NCBI GenBank assembly: GCA_014385265.1
Contig: JACRTJ010000019.1
Coordinates: forward strand, 1-59,411
Direction of reading: 5' to 3'
Length of the DNA stretch: 59,411 bases
DNA from: Enterocloster hominis (ex Liu et al. 2021)
Lineage (GTDB): Bacteria; Bacillota; Clostridia; Lachnospirales; Lachnospiraceae
Shown: positions 50,047 through 58,608 of the stretch, one piece after another
Numbering within the stretch: position 1 is the stretch's first letter
Layout: every line of letters begins with the position of its first letter
The notes under the pieces: model-generated
Database searches by the model: none
The model's input: only the letters and a program-made list of their open reading frames with translations
What the model was told of the DNA's origin: nothing
Program-made: the position numbers and the translations under genes

Positions 50047-50865
50047 ATGGCAAAAGTAGATAATCCCGGTATCTGGGAAAAAATACAAAAAAATGTCCAG
50101 GAAACGGAACGCCTCATGGGCCAGAAAAAATACAACCAGTCCATGATCAAGGCCCGGCAGACCCTGGAATATATGGTAAAATTAAAATGCGATCAGGCGG
50201 GGATCGTGGAAAGCTCCCTGGATCATATGATCCATGAGCTTTACGACGGCCAGTGGATCAGCAAATCCACAGCCGAGCACTATCTCCAGATCCTTTCCAT
50301 CGGCAACAAGGCCGCCAGGGAAGGGGATAACAGCGCCTACAACGCCAACCAGGCCTACCACGTCCTGTCCCAGGAGATCTACTCCTTTACGGACGCCGAC
50401 AAGGCTGCGCCCAGACCGCGCCGCTCCCAGACCCAGAGCCGCCAGGCCGGAAGCAGAAAAAAACAGCCCTCCAGGGGTGGGCTGGGACTGAATCCTGCGG
50501 ATATGGTAAAGCTTCTTGTGCCTGTGGTGCTGATCGTCGTTCTGGTGCTGGTGATCCGGCTGCTGACGCCGGATAAGGATCCCACCGATGAGACCGTGGC
50601 CTCCATCCCCACCACCGCAGCCACCACAGAAGCCACCACCGCCGAGGCTCCCACTGAGGAGACCTCCGCAGAGACCGTCTCCTATAAGACTACGGATACC
50701 TTAAACGTCCGGAAGGAGCCGTCCACCGATGCCGACCGGATCGGAAAGCTGGATCCCGGCGCGTCTGTGGAGTACATCCGGGACCACGACGATTTCTGGG
50801 CCGTTATCCTCTATAACGACCAGGAAGCCTACGTGGCGAAGCAGTATCTGACCGCCGGGGAATGA
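50047..50865 (+). CDS. Membrane protein with DUF4145-like N terminus and SH3 domain
   Basis: About 272 residues. The N-terminal 110 residues are helical and contain a TLEYMVKLKCDQ segment resembling HEPN/DUF4145 domains. A single membrane helix (about 154-175) follows, then a Thr/Ala/Glu-rich spacer. The C-terminal extracellular bacterial SH3 domain (about 205-272: TDTLNVRKEPSTDADRIGKL) is typical of cell-wall binding. Start at 50047 has GGAGGAAATATC; an ATG 15 bases earlier is not well placed. Confidence 0.8.
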   Translation: MAKVDNPGIWEKIQKNVQETERLMGQKKYNQSMIKARQTLEYMVKLKCDQAGIVESSLDHMIHELYDGQWISKSTAEHYLQILSIGNKAAREGDNSAYNANQAYHVLSQEIYSFTDADKAAPRPRRSQTQSRQAGSRKKQPSRGGLGLNPADMVKLLVPVVLIVVLVLVIRLLTPDKDPTDETVASIPTTAATTEATTAEAPTEETSAETVSYKTTDTLNVRKEPSTDADRIGKLDPGASVEYIRDHDDFWAVILYNDQEAYVAKQYLTAGE

Positions 50866-50904
50866 TCCGAAAAACCGCCGGGCAGCTAAACATAACCAAA
50901 CAAC

Positions 50905-50950
50905 GACAGCCGCAGGACCTGGGCCATATGATTCTGCGGCTGTCTTTTCT
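50905..50950 (+). terminator. Terminator of the SH3 gene
   Basis: GACAGCCGCAG (50905-50915) pairs perfectly with CTGCGGCTGTC (50934-50944), followed by TTTTCT. Confidence 0.85.
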
Positions 50951-51045
50951 ATACATTTTCTCCATTCTGGGAAGCCATTCTGCCGTTTCTGGACAGACTG
51001 CGGAGGCATCTTGCGAAAACCTGTCTTAAGACGGAAAAAGTATTT

Positions 51046-51954
51046 TCATCTATCTTCGTCCTTCAGCCCTCTCTTAAAATACCCGCACAGATAATCCACA
51101 AACTCTCCCACCGCCGGCTTCTCCTGTGCCTGCTTGTACATGGTCACCACCACGTCCCGGCGGCAGACGGGATAGCGGATGGGGATCAGCTTCACCTGTG
51201 GGCCCGGCTGTTCGTCCCAGGACCGCTCGGGCCAGAAGCCGATGCCGAGGCCGGCGGCGATCAGGTTCCGAACCGACTCCGGGCTGTTGCTCTCGAAGAT
51301 CATCTGGGGCCGGACACCGGCCTGATGGAAAAAGTTATCGCAGATCTGCCGGAGCTGCCAGCCGTTTCCCAGCCGGATATACCCCTCCTCCCGGAGCTGC
51401 CTAAGGTCCACCGACTCCCGCTCTGCCAGCGGCGAGTTGGCGGGCACAGCCAGATAAATCTCCTCCTCCAGGATCTCCTGGCGGACTGCCCCCTCCGGCA
51501 TCTGGATCTCCCCCATGGCCGTAGGACCGTAGACCGAGGCCCTGGAATCAATGTGGATATCGCAGCCGCCCATGGTCTCCAGCTGGGATACCTGGAACTT
51601 CACATCCGGGTGCTCCGCCTTATATGCGATGATACAGTTGGTGATAAACTGTGAGGCGGCAAAAAAATTCAATGAGATCGTCTTTTCTGAGGAACAAACT
51701 GATTCCCACAGCTCGTCCTTCAGGCTGTCGATGGATTCCATTAAAGGGATCAGCCGCTTCCTTAAAAGTTTTCCCTGGTCATTAAGATAAACGTGATGAT
51801 TTCTCCGGTCAAAAAGCTTCACTCCCAGTTCATTTTCCAGCCGCATAATAGACTGGGACAGGGCAGGCTGGGCAATATGAAGCTCATCCGCCGCCCTGGT
51901 CAGGTTTTCATACCGGGCCGCCTCTAAAAAATATCGGAACTGGAGCAATTCCAT
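51046..51954 (-). CDS. LysR family transcriptional regulator
   Basis: About 302 residues. N-terminal helix-turn-helix (NLTRAADELHIAQPALSQSIMRLENELG) and a C-terminal periplasmic-binding-like effector domain. Start ATG at 51954 after GGGAGG; the frame also opens 27 bases earlier. It is transcribed divergently from the V-type ATPase operon, so it is a candidate regulator of that operon and of itself. Inducer unknown. Confidence 0.93.
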   Translation of the reverse strand: MELLQFRYFLEAARYENLTRAADELHIAQPALSQSIMRLENELGVKLFDRRNHHVYLNDQGKLLRKRLIPLMESIDSLKDELWESVCSSEKTISLNFFAASQFITNCIIAYKAEHPDVKFQVSQLETMGGCDIHIDSRASVYGPTAMGEIQMPEGAVRQEILEEEIYLAVPANSPLAERESVDLRQLREEGYIRLGNGWQLRQICDNFFHQAGVRPQMIFESNSPESVRNLIAAGLGIGFWPERSWDEQPGPQVKLIPIRYPVCRRDVVVTMYKQAQEKPAVGEFVDYLCGYFKRGLKDEDR

Positions 51955-51993
51955 TCTGTTTCCTCCCTGTAAAACGACCATTCTGGTCTGTTT

Positions 51994-52009
51994 ATAACAT
52001 CAATGTTAT
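51994..52009. promoter_or_regulatory. Inverted repeat in the LysR/V-ATPase divergent region
   Basis: ATAACAT-CA-ATGTTAT is a perfect seven-base dyad. Its arm spacing is like that of LysR-type binding sites (ATAA-N8-TTAT). It sits between the lysR start and the V-ATPase promoter, where a LysR protein normally binds. Confidence 0.5.
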
Positions 52010-52030
52010 TACAATATAAATATTATATAT

Positions 52031-52060
52031 TTGTCATGAATAAAAGACAAGTTGTATTAT
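52031..52060 (+). promoter_or_regulatory. Promoter of the V-type ATPase operon
   Basis: TTGTCA (52031-52036), 18 bases, TATTAT (52055-52060), 49 bases before the first gene. Confidence 0.6.
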
Positions 52061-52108
52061 TCAATGTGGCGGAGGTTCCGATGGGGCTCCGCCAAGGAGG
52101 CAGTAATT

Positions 52109-52420
52109 ATGAACACCATCATTGAAAGACTTTCACAGATCGAAGAGCGGTCCGTTGCCGCCGCCGCAGAGGGAACGGAAAAGAAAAAAGAGCTGACCGC
52201 GCAGTATGAGGAACGGACCAGACAGTTTGACAGGGAACTGGACCAGGAAACAGAAGAAAGGATCCGGAAGCTCCGGGAACAGGCGGATGCCGCCGCCAAC
52301 GCCCGCATCCAGTCCCAGGAAAAAGAAGCGGCCCAGTCCATCCAGCAGCTGGAACGCCACTATGACGCCTTCCACAAAGACTATGTGGACCGGCTGTTCC
52401 GGGAAATGACCGGGGTGTAG
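52109..52420 (+). CDS. V-type ATPase peripheral-stalk coiled-coil subunit (G/H-type)
   Basis: About 103 residues, almost wholly helical and charged (Glu/Arg/Lys/Gln repeats), as for the short peripheral-stalk subunit that pairs with subunit E. Position as first gene of the operon fits. Identification rests on context; sequence identity is weak by eye. AAGGAGGCAGTAATT precedes the ATG at 52109; upstream in-frame ATG lacks a site. Confidence 0.75.
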   Translation: MNTIIERLSQIEERSVAAAAEGTEKKKELTAQYEERTRQFDRELDQETEERIRKLREQADAAANARIQSQEKEAAQSIQQLERHYDAFHKDYVDRLFREMTGV

Positions 52421-52423
52421 TCT

Positions 52424-53485
52424 ATGGGAAATCTTATGACATACAGCGCCGTTTCGGCCAAGATCCGCGCCATGCAGGGCCGGTTTCTTACAGACACAGA
52501 TTTTTCCCAGCTGGCCTTTTCGGACAGCGTATCCGCGGCGGTGGAAACGCTGAAAAGCCGCCCCTCTTACAGCTGTGCCTTTGAGGCCGCGGGGGACGGA
52601 GAACTGGACCGGAGCCGGATCGAGCAGCTTTTATGGCTCTCCCTTTACCGGGACTATTCCAGCCTTTACCGGTTCGCCGCCGTAAGCCAGCGGAAATTCC
52701 TGGATCTTTATTTTATGCACTTTGAGGTCGATATTCTGAAAAAATGTCTCCGGGACGCCGCTTCCAGCCGGTCCTCGGACCTGGATCTGAGTATTTTTGA
52801 GGATTTTTTCCAGAAGCACTCCCATCTGGATCTGGCCGGACTGGCCGAATGCAGCTCCCTGGACAGCTTTGTGGAGGGTCTCAGGGGCTCCTTCTACTAT
52901 GAACCGCTCCGCAGGCTCCGGGACCAGGGCGTCACCGCCCTTTTTGATTACGAATCCGCCCTGGATTCCCTGTACTTCATCCATTTATGGAAGGATATGA
53001 AAAAACAGCTGGGCCGGAAGGAGCTGGAGGCCGTCTCCCAGTGCATCGGGGAAAAGATCGACCTTTTAAATCTGGAGTGGCTCTCCAGAGCCAAGGAATA
53101 TTACCGGCTTTCCGACCACGCCATTGAGGACTTCCTGATCCCGGTATACTATAAATTAAGGAAGGATCAGATCAGAGCCATGGCCCAGGCTGTCTCCAGG
53201 GAAGAATTTCTGGGGATCTTAAGGACCACCCGCTACGGGAACCGGATCTTTGGACAGCCGGATCCATCCTCCGGCCAGGAAAATCCCCGCCTGAAGCGTT
53301 TGTTCCGCTCACTGCTGGACGCTGTCTACCAGACCTCTGGGCGGAAGAACCCATACTCAGCAGCAGTCTTAAATACTTATTTTTATTTCAAGGAAGAAGA
53401 AATACGGAAGCTTATCACCACCATTGAGGGCATCCGTTACCAGCTGGACGGGAATGAGATCCTGTCCTGTCTGGCCGAAAGCTAA
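52424..53485 (+). CDS. V-type ATPase subunit C (V0 d/AC39)
   Basis: A 353-residue cytosolic helical protein that links the central stalk to the membrane ring. Helix-rich with an N-terminal YSAVSAKIRAMQGRFL and many aromatic/Leu repeats. Order after the G-like subunit and before subunit I matches bacterial ntp/vat operons. Confidence 0.88.
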   Translation: MGNLMTYSAVSAKIRAMQGRFLTDTDFSQLAFSDSVSAAVETLKSRPSYSCAFEAAGDGELDRSRIEQLLWLSLYRDYSSLYRFAAVSQRKFLDLYFMHFEVDILKKCLRDAASSRSSDLDLSIFEDFFQKHSHLDLAGLAECSSLDSFVEGLRGSFYYEPLRRLRDQGVTALFDYESALDSLYFIHLWKDMKKQLGRKELEAVSQCIGEKIDLLNLEWLSRAKEYYRLSDHAIEDFLIPVYYKLRKDQIRAMAQAVSREEFLGILRTTRYGNRIFGQPDPSSGQENPRLKRLFRSLLDAVYQTSGRKNPYSAAVLNTYFYFKEEEIRKLITTIEGIRYQLDGNEILSCLAES

Positions 53486-53517
53486 AAAGGGAAGGAAAAG
53501 AAAGGAGGAGCGGCTTT

Positions 53518-55458
53518 ATGATCGAACCAATGAAGTTCGTCAGCATTTCCGGCCCCAGAGACGACCTGGACCGTATGGTCAACCAGGTCCTATGCCGGTA
53601 TGAGATCCATCTGGAAAATGCCCTGACGGAGCTGAAATCCGTATCAAAGCTGATTCCCTGTCCCGGGACCAATCCATACCGGGAGCCATATGAAGCGGCG
53701 GAAAAGCTGGCGGCCCTGTGTTCCGCAGGAACGAAGGCTGCCCAAACACCGTCGCCTGCTTCCATGACGGCCGAGGAGGCCATTGCCTTTGTCCAGGAGA
53801 CAAAAAAAGCCATGGAGGCAGCAGACGCAGAAAAAGAAGCACTGAAGCAAAAGCTGAAGGATACTCACGCCTTGTATGAACAGGTGAACCTCTACCGGGA
53901 GCTGGACTTCAGTATTCCGGAGCTTTTGAAATTCCGTCACATCAAATACCGGTTCGGAAGAGTCTTAAAGGAGCTCTATCCCCAGCTGGAGGCCTTTGCG
54001 GAATCCTCTGAGGATACGATCCTTTATAAGTGCCATGAGACCGACCACTATGTGACACTGATCTATTTTGTCCCCGGTCCCGTATCGGAGCGGACCGATG
54101 CAGCATTTTCATCCCTGCAGTTTGAAAGGATCATCCTCCCGGACCAGTATACGGGCACTCCCACAGAGGAGATCCGCCGGCTGGAAAAGGAGCTGGAGGA
54201 CATAAAGTCCCAGATCACCCAGCTGGACGCCAGGGAAAAAACGTATCTGGAGGATCAGAAACCCGCCCTCCTGCAGGCTGTGGAGGTCCTTGGATCCTAT
54301 AACGCCAACTTTAACGTGCGCCGCTGCGCGGCCGTCACTGACAAAAAGGAGCATCCCTTCTATATTTTATGCGGCTGGACCACTGAGACCGACGCCAGGG
54401 CCCTCCAGAAGGAGCTGGAGGAGGATGCCTCCACCTTCTTCGTCATCGAGGACAGCCGGGAGCATGTAACCAGCACACCTCCTACCCGGCTGAAGAATCC
54501 GGCGCTCCTGCGGCCCTTTGAGATGTTTGTGAAGATGTATGGCCTCCCGGCCTACAATGAATTTGATCCGACACTTCTGATCGCCGTTACCTATTCCCTC
54601 TTTTTCGGCTTCATGTTCGGAGATGTGGGACAGGGGCTTTTGCTCCTTATCGGCGGTTTCCTTCTTTACCGGTTTAAGAAGCTGGACCTGGCGGCCATCA
54701 TTTCCTGCTGTGGATTCTGCTCCACCATCTTCGGCTTCCTCTTTGGAAGCGTCTTCGGCTTCGAAGACGTGATCCCAGCCCTCTGGCTGCGTCCGGCGGA
54801 GGCCATGACCGCTCTCCCCTTTGTGGGACGGTTAAACACCGTATTTGTCACCGCCATTGCCCTGGGCATGGGTATGATCCTCCTTACGATGATCGTGAAC
54901 ATGGCCGTAAGCTTCAAATGCCGGGATACGGAAAAAACCTGGTTCGACACCAACGGCCTGGCGGGATTCATATTTTACCTGAGCCTGGCTGCCGTCATCA
55001 TCCTTTATATGACAGGAAGGCCGCTTCCAGCCACTGCCGTTCTGGCAGTCATGTTCGTGGTCCCGCTCCTTCTGATCTTTTTAAAGGAGCCCCTGGCCGC
55101 CCTGGTGGAAAGGCGGGGCCCGGAGCTTTCCGGCGGAGCCATGTTCTTCGTGGAGGGCTTTTTCGAGCTGTTTGAGGTGCTTTTAAGCTACTTTTCTAAT
55201 ACCCTGTCCTTTGTCCGTGTGGGTGCCTTTGCCGTGAGCCACGCTGCCATGATGCAGGTGGTGCTTATGCTCTCCGGAGCGGAGACCGGGCATATCAGCA
55301 TCCCGGTCATCGTCCTGGGCAACCTGTTCGTCTGCGGCATGGAGGGCCTTGTGGTGGGGATCCAGGTGCTGAGGCTGGAATACTATGAGCTGTTCAGCCG
55401 TTTCTACCGAGGTACTGGACGAGAATTTAAACCATTCCTGAAAAAACAAACTTTTTAA
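53518..55458 (+). CDS. V-type ATPase subunit I (membrane a subunit)
   Basis: A 646-residue protein. The N-terminal 340 residues are cytosolic with coiled coils (EEIRRLEKELEDIKSQITQL). The C-terminal half has seven to eight membrane helices. YSLFFGFMFGDVGQGL is a family motif, and SFVRVGAFAVSHAA contains the essential Arg of the proton or sodium half-channel. GGAGGAGCGGCTTT precedes the ATG. Confidence 0.93.
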   Translation: MIEPMKFVSISGPRDDLDRMVNQVLCRYEIHLENALTELKSVSKLIPCPGTNPYREPYEAAEKLAALCSAGTKAAQTPSPASMTAEEAIAFVQETKKAMEAADAEKEALKQKLKDTHALYEQVNLYRELDFSIPELLKFRHIKYRFGRVLKELYPQLEAFAESSEDTILYKCHETDHYVTLIYFVPGPVSERTDAAFSSLQFERIILPDQYTGTPTEEIRRLEKELEDIKSQITQLDAREKTYLEDQKPALLQAVEVLGSYNANFNVRRCAAVTDKKEHPFYILCGWTTETDARALQKELEEDASTFFVIEDSREHVTSTPPTRLKNPALLRPFEMFVKMYGLPAYNEFDPTLLIAVTYSLFFGFMFGDVGQGLLLLIGGFLLYRFKKLDLAAIISCCGFCSTIFGFLFGSVFGFEDVIPALWLRPAEAMTALPFVGRLNTVFVTAIALGMGMILLTMIVNMAVSFKCRDTEKTWFDTNGLAGFIFYLSLAAVIILYMTGRPLPATAVLAVMFVVPLLLIFLKEPLAALVERRGPELSGGAMFFVEGFFELFEVLLSYFSNTLSFVRVGAFAVSHAAMMQVVLMLSGAETGHISIPVIVLGNLFVCGMEGLVVGIQVLRLEYYELFSRFYRGTGREFKPFLKKQTF

Positions 55459-55473
55459 AAAGGAGATCTTATC

Positions 55474-55902
55474 ATGACATTTACAGTAAAAGTTCTTTTA
55501 ACCATTGCTCTGATCTTAAGCATTGCAGTTCCCTTCGGGGCCTTCGCCGCAGGCGAGAGATCCAGAGGACGCTATAAACGGGCCCTGGCTGCCAATGTAT
55601 TCCTTTTCTTCGGCACCATGGTCTTCGCATCCTGCCTGTTCTTCACAGGAAACGCCTTTGCCGCTGAAACGGCCTCCGCTGCCTCCAACGCCACTGGCAT
55701 GGGCTACATTGCGGCTGCCCTTTCCACCGGTCTTTCCTGTATCGGCGGCGGCGTTGCCGTATCGGCCGCAGCCTCCGCTGCCCTGGGAGCCATCAGTGAG
55801 GATTCCTCTATCCTTGGTAAATCCCTGATCTTCGTGGGACTGGCTGAGGGCGTATGCCTTTACGGGCTGATCATCTCCTTTATGATCATCGGCAGCCTGT
55901 AA
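55474..55902 (+). CDS. V-type ATPase subunit K (rotor ring), unusual form
   Basis: A 142-residue membrane protein. The C-terminal hairpin (about 77-98 and 117-141) is the rotor fold, with the ion-binding Glu125 in GLAEGVCLYGLII. The first two hydrophobic segments (about 5-26 and 37-62) do not look like a second rotor hairpin; the first resembles a signal peptide and a potential signal site AFAAE ends the second. The usual forms are about 80 (one hairpin) or 156 residues (two). GGAGATCTTATC precedes the ATG. Confidence 0.85.
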   Translation: MTFTVKVLLTIALILSIAVPFGAFAAGERSRGRYKRALAANVFLFFGTMVFASCLFFTGNAFAAETASAASNATGMGYIAAALSTGLSCIGGGVAVSAAASAALGAISEDSSILGKSLIFVGLAEGVCLYGLIISFMIIGSL

Positions 55903-55916
55903 ACCGGGGTGAGACT

Positions 55917-56225
55917 ATGAAAATGTATCTCATCAGTGACAACACCGACACCCTTACGGGCATGCGGCTGGCCGGCGTGGAGGGGATCCTGGTCCGCAGC
56001 CGGGATCAGGTAAAAAAAGCTCTGGAGGACGCAGTCTCTGATAAGGACAACGGGATCCTCCTGCTGACCGAATCTCTGGGGAAGCAATATCCGGACCTGG
56101 TCAGGACTGCCCGGACCGGCCATAAGATGCCCCTTCTGATCGAGATCCCGGACCGCCACGGCACTGGCCGGAGACCGGATTTCATCACCGCATACGTCAA
56201 CGAGGCCATCGGGCTGAAACTTTAG
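55917..56225 (+). CDS. V-type ATPase subunit F
   Basis: About 102 residues, a Rossmann-like central-stalk subunit (MKMYLISDNTDTLTGMRLAG; ILLLTESLGKQ). Start ATG at 55917 has GGGGTGAGACT before it; a longer frame starting inside subunit K is not credible. Order K-F-E-A-B is as in related operons. Confidence 0.88.
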   Translation: MKMYLISDNTDTLTGMRLAGVEGILVRSRDQVKKALEDAVSDKDNGILLLTESLGKQYPDLVRTARTGHKMPLLIEIPDRHGTGRRPDFITAYVNEAIGLKL

Positions 56226-56243
56226 AAAATCGAGGTGACTGTT

Positions 56244-56831
56244 GTGACCATTGAACATAAATTACAGCATTTTGAAGAGCTCTGCATCCACAGCGCCCAG
56301 GAGGCCGGAGAAAAAATGACCGCCGACTATACGGCCTATCTGGAATCGGTCCTTAGGGATCATGAGGAAAATGTCAGAAAACAGGCAGAAGCAAGGATCC
56401 AGACGGAAACAGAAACCATACAAAGGGAAGCCAATAAACGGCTGGCCATCAATCAGATCGGTCTGAAACGGACGTACAGCCAGAAACAGGAGGAGCTCCA
56501 GGGCCGGATCTTTTCCGAGCTTAGGGATCGGCTGGCCCGCTTCATGGAGACCCCGGCTTATGAAACGCTCTTAAAGGAGCAGATCAGAAAGGCCCGGGAT
56601 TTTGCCCAGGGCGAGGAGATCCATATCTATATCGATCCTGCGGACCAGGAAAAGCAGAACCTCTTATCCATGGAAACCGGCTGCGACATCCGTGTGAGCC
56701 AGTATCCCTTCTCCGGCGGCACCCGGGCTGTGATCGCCTCAAAAAACATCCTTATCGACAATTCTTTTGAAACGAAATTAAAGGAAGCCGGAGAAAACTT
56801 CCAGTTTATTTTAGGAGGCGCCAGATCATGA
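56244..56831 (+). CDS. V-type ATPase subunit E
   Basis: About 195 residues, peripheral stalk subunit: long charged helix up to residue 100 then a small mixed domain. Two GTG starts are possible (56235 and 56244); GAGGTG is better placed for 56244. Ends within the ATG of subunit A (ATGA). Confidence 0.88.
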   Translation: MTIEHKLQHFEELCIHSAQEAGEKMTADYTAYLESVLRDHEENVRKQAEARIQTETETIQREANKRLAINQIGLKRTYSQKQEELQGRIFSELRDRLARFMETPAYETLLKEQIRKARDFAQGEEIHIYIDPADQEKQNLLSMETGCDIRVSQYPFSGGTRAVIASKNILIDNSFETKLKEAGENFQFILGGARS

Positions 56832-58594
56832 CAGCTCAGGGAAACATTTACGGGATCAACGGTCCCATCATCTACTTAAAAGGGGATTCCGGATTCCAGA
56901 TGAATGAAATGGTCTATGTGGGAACGGGCAGGCTGGTGGGCGAGGTCATCGGACTTACCTCTGAACGGACCACCATTGAGGTATACGAAGAGACCACCGG
57001 CTTAAAGCCCGGAGAGCCGGTCGCTGGTACAGGGGCTCCCGTGTCCGCCACCCTGGCTCCGGGGATCCTGACCAGTATTTTTGACGGCATCGAACGGCCC
57101 TTAAACGCCATCCAGAAGGAAAGCGGCTGCTACATCGACCGGGGCATCCACGCGGATTCCCTGGATACAAAAAAGAAATGGCACGCCCATATGACAGTAA
57201 AAAAAGGCGACCGCCTCTATCCCGGCGCCGTCATCGCCGAGGTGCCGGAGACCCGGGCCATCACCCATAAGGTCATGGTGCCGCCGGACATGGAGGGATT
57301 TGTCCTCTCTGTGGCCGAAGATGGGGATTACACCATCGAGGAGCCTTTGGTGACCATCCAGAAAAAAGATGGCTCAGAGGCCATTCTTTCCATGACCCAG
57401 AAATGGCCGATCCGCGTCCCCAGACCCGTAAGCCGCCGCTATCCCGCCTCCAGGCCCCTGATCACCGGGCAGCGGATCGTGGATACCCTGTTCCCCCTGG
57501 CCAAGGGAGGCACCGCCGCCATCCCGGGGGGCTTCGGCACCGGGAAGACCATGATGCAGCACCAGATCGCCAAGTGGTCCGACGCGGACATCATCATCTA
57601 TATCGGCTGCGGTGAACGTGGAAATGAAATGACCCAGGTGCTGGAGGAATTTTCCCAGCTGGACGATCCCCGGACCGGAAATCCTTTGATGGAGCGGACC
57701 ACACTGATCGCCAATACCTCAAATATGCCTGTGGCTGCCAGAGAAGCCAGCCTGTATTCGGGCCTTACCCTGGCAGAGTATTACCGGGATATGGGCTACC
57801 ATGTAGCCATCATGGCAGACTCCACTTCCCGTTGGGCCGAGGCTCTGCGGGAGCTTTCTGGCCGTCTGGAGGAAATGCCCGCAGAGGAAGGCTTTCCGGC
57901 CTATCTGGCCTCCCGCCTGTCCCAGTTCTATGAGCGGGCCGGCATGGTCCAGAACTTAAACGGTTCCGAGGGTTCCGTTTCCATCATCGGCGCGGTCTCC
58001 CCCCAGGGCGGCGACTTCTCCGAGCCTGTGACCCAGAACACCAAGCGGTTCGTGCGCTGTTTCTGGGGCCTGGACAAAAATCTGGCCTATGCCCGCCATT
58101 TCCCGGCCATCCAGTGGCTCACCAGCTATTCCGAATATCTGACAGACCTTTCCGGCTGGTATGAGACCAATGTGGACAAAAGCTTCGTAGAGTACCGGAA
58201 CCGGCTGGTGATGCTCTTAAACCAGGAAAGCAGCCTCATGGAGATCGTAAAGCTCATCGGCTCCGATGTGCTGCCTGATGACCAGAAGCTGGTCTTAGAG
58301 ATCGCCAGAGTGATCCGGCTGGGCTTTCTGCAGCAGAACGCCTTCCACAAGGACGATACCTGCGTACCCTTAAAAAAGCAGTTTAAAATGATGGAGATCA
58401 TCCTGTATCTTTATGAAAAATGCCGGGCCCTCATCTCTATGGGCATGCCGGTGTCCGTACTGAAGGAGGAAAAGATCTTTGAACGCGTCATAGCCATCCG
58501 GTATGACGTACCCAATGACCGTCCGGACATGTTCGACGGCTATAAAAAGCAGATCGACGATTTCTATAACTCCGTCATGGAACGGAACGCATAA
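56828..58594 (+). CDS. V-type ATPase catalytic subunit A
   Basis: The 588-residue ATP-hydrolysing subunit. Nonhomologous-region bulge near residues 115-200; Walker A is [10 protein letters not shown] (canonical GAFGCGKT) near residue 236; [14 protein letters not shown] and [14 protein letters not shown] are catalytic blocks. AGGAGG precedes the ATG, overlapping the E stop. Whether the enzyme pumps sodium or protons is not decided by this subunit. Confidence 0.96.
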   Translation: MTAQGNIYGINGPIIYLKGDSGFQMNEMVYVGTGRLVGEVIGLTSERTTIEVYEETTGLKPGEPVAGTGAPVSATLAPGILTSIFDGIERPLNAIQKESGCYIDRGIHADSLDTKKKWHAHMTVKKGDRLYPGAVIAEVPETRAITHKVMVPPDMEGFVLSVAEDGDYTIEEPLVTIQKKDGSEAILSMTQKWPIRVPRPVSRRYPASRPLITGQRIVDTLFPLAKGGTAAIPGGFGTGKTMMQHQIAKWSDADIIIYIGCGERGNEMTQVLEEFSQLDDPRTGNPLMERTTLIANTSNMPVAAREASLYSGLTLAEYYRDMGYHVAIMADSTSRWAEALRELSGRLEEMPAEEGFPAYLASRLSQFYERAGMVQNLNGSEGSVSIIGAVSPQGGDFSEPVTQNTKRFVRCFWGLDKNLAYARHFPAIQWLTSYSEYLTDLSGWYETNVDKSFVEYRNRLVMLLNQESSLMEIVKLIGSDVLPDDQKLVLEIARVIRLGFLQQNAFHKDDTCVPLKKQFKMMEIILYLYEKCRALISMGMPVSVLKEEKIFERVIAIRYDVPNDRPDMFDGYKKQIDDFYNSVMERNA

Positions 58595-58608
58595 GGAGGC
58601 GTAAGAAA

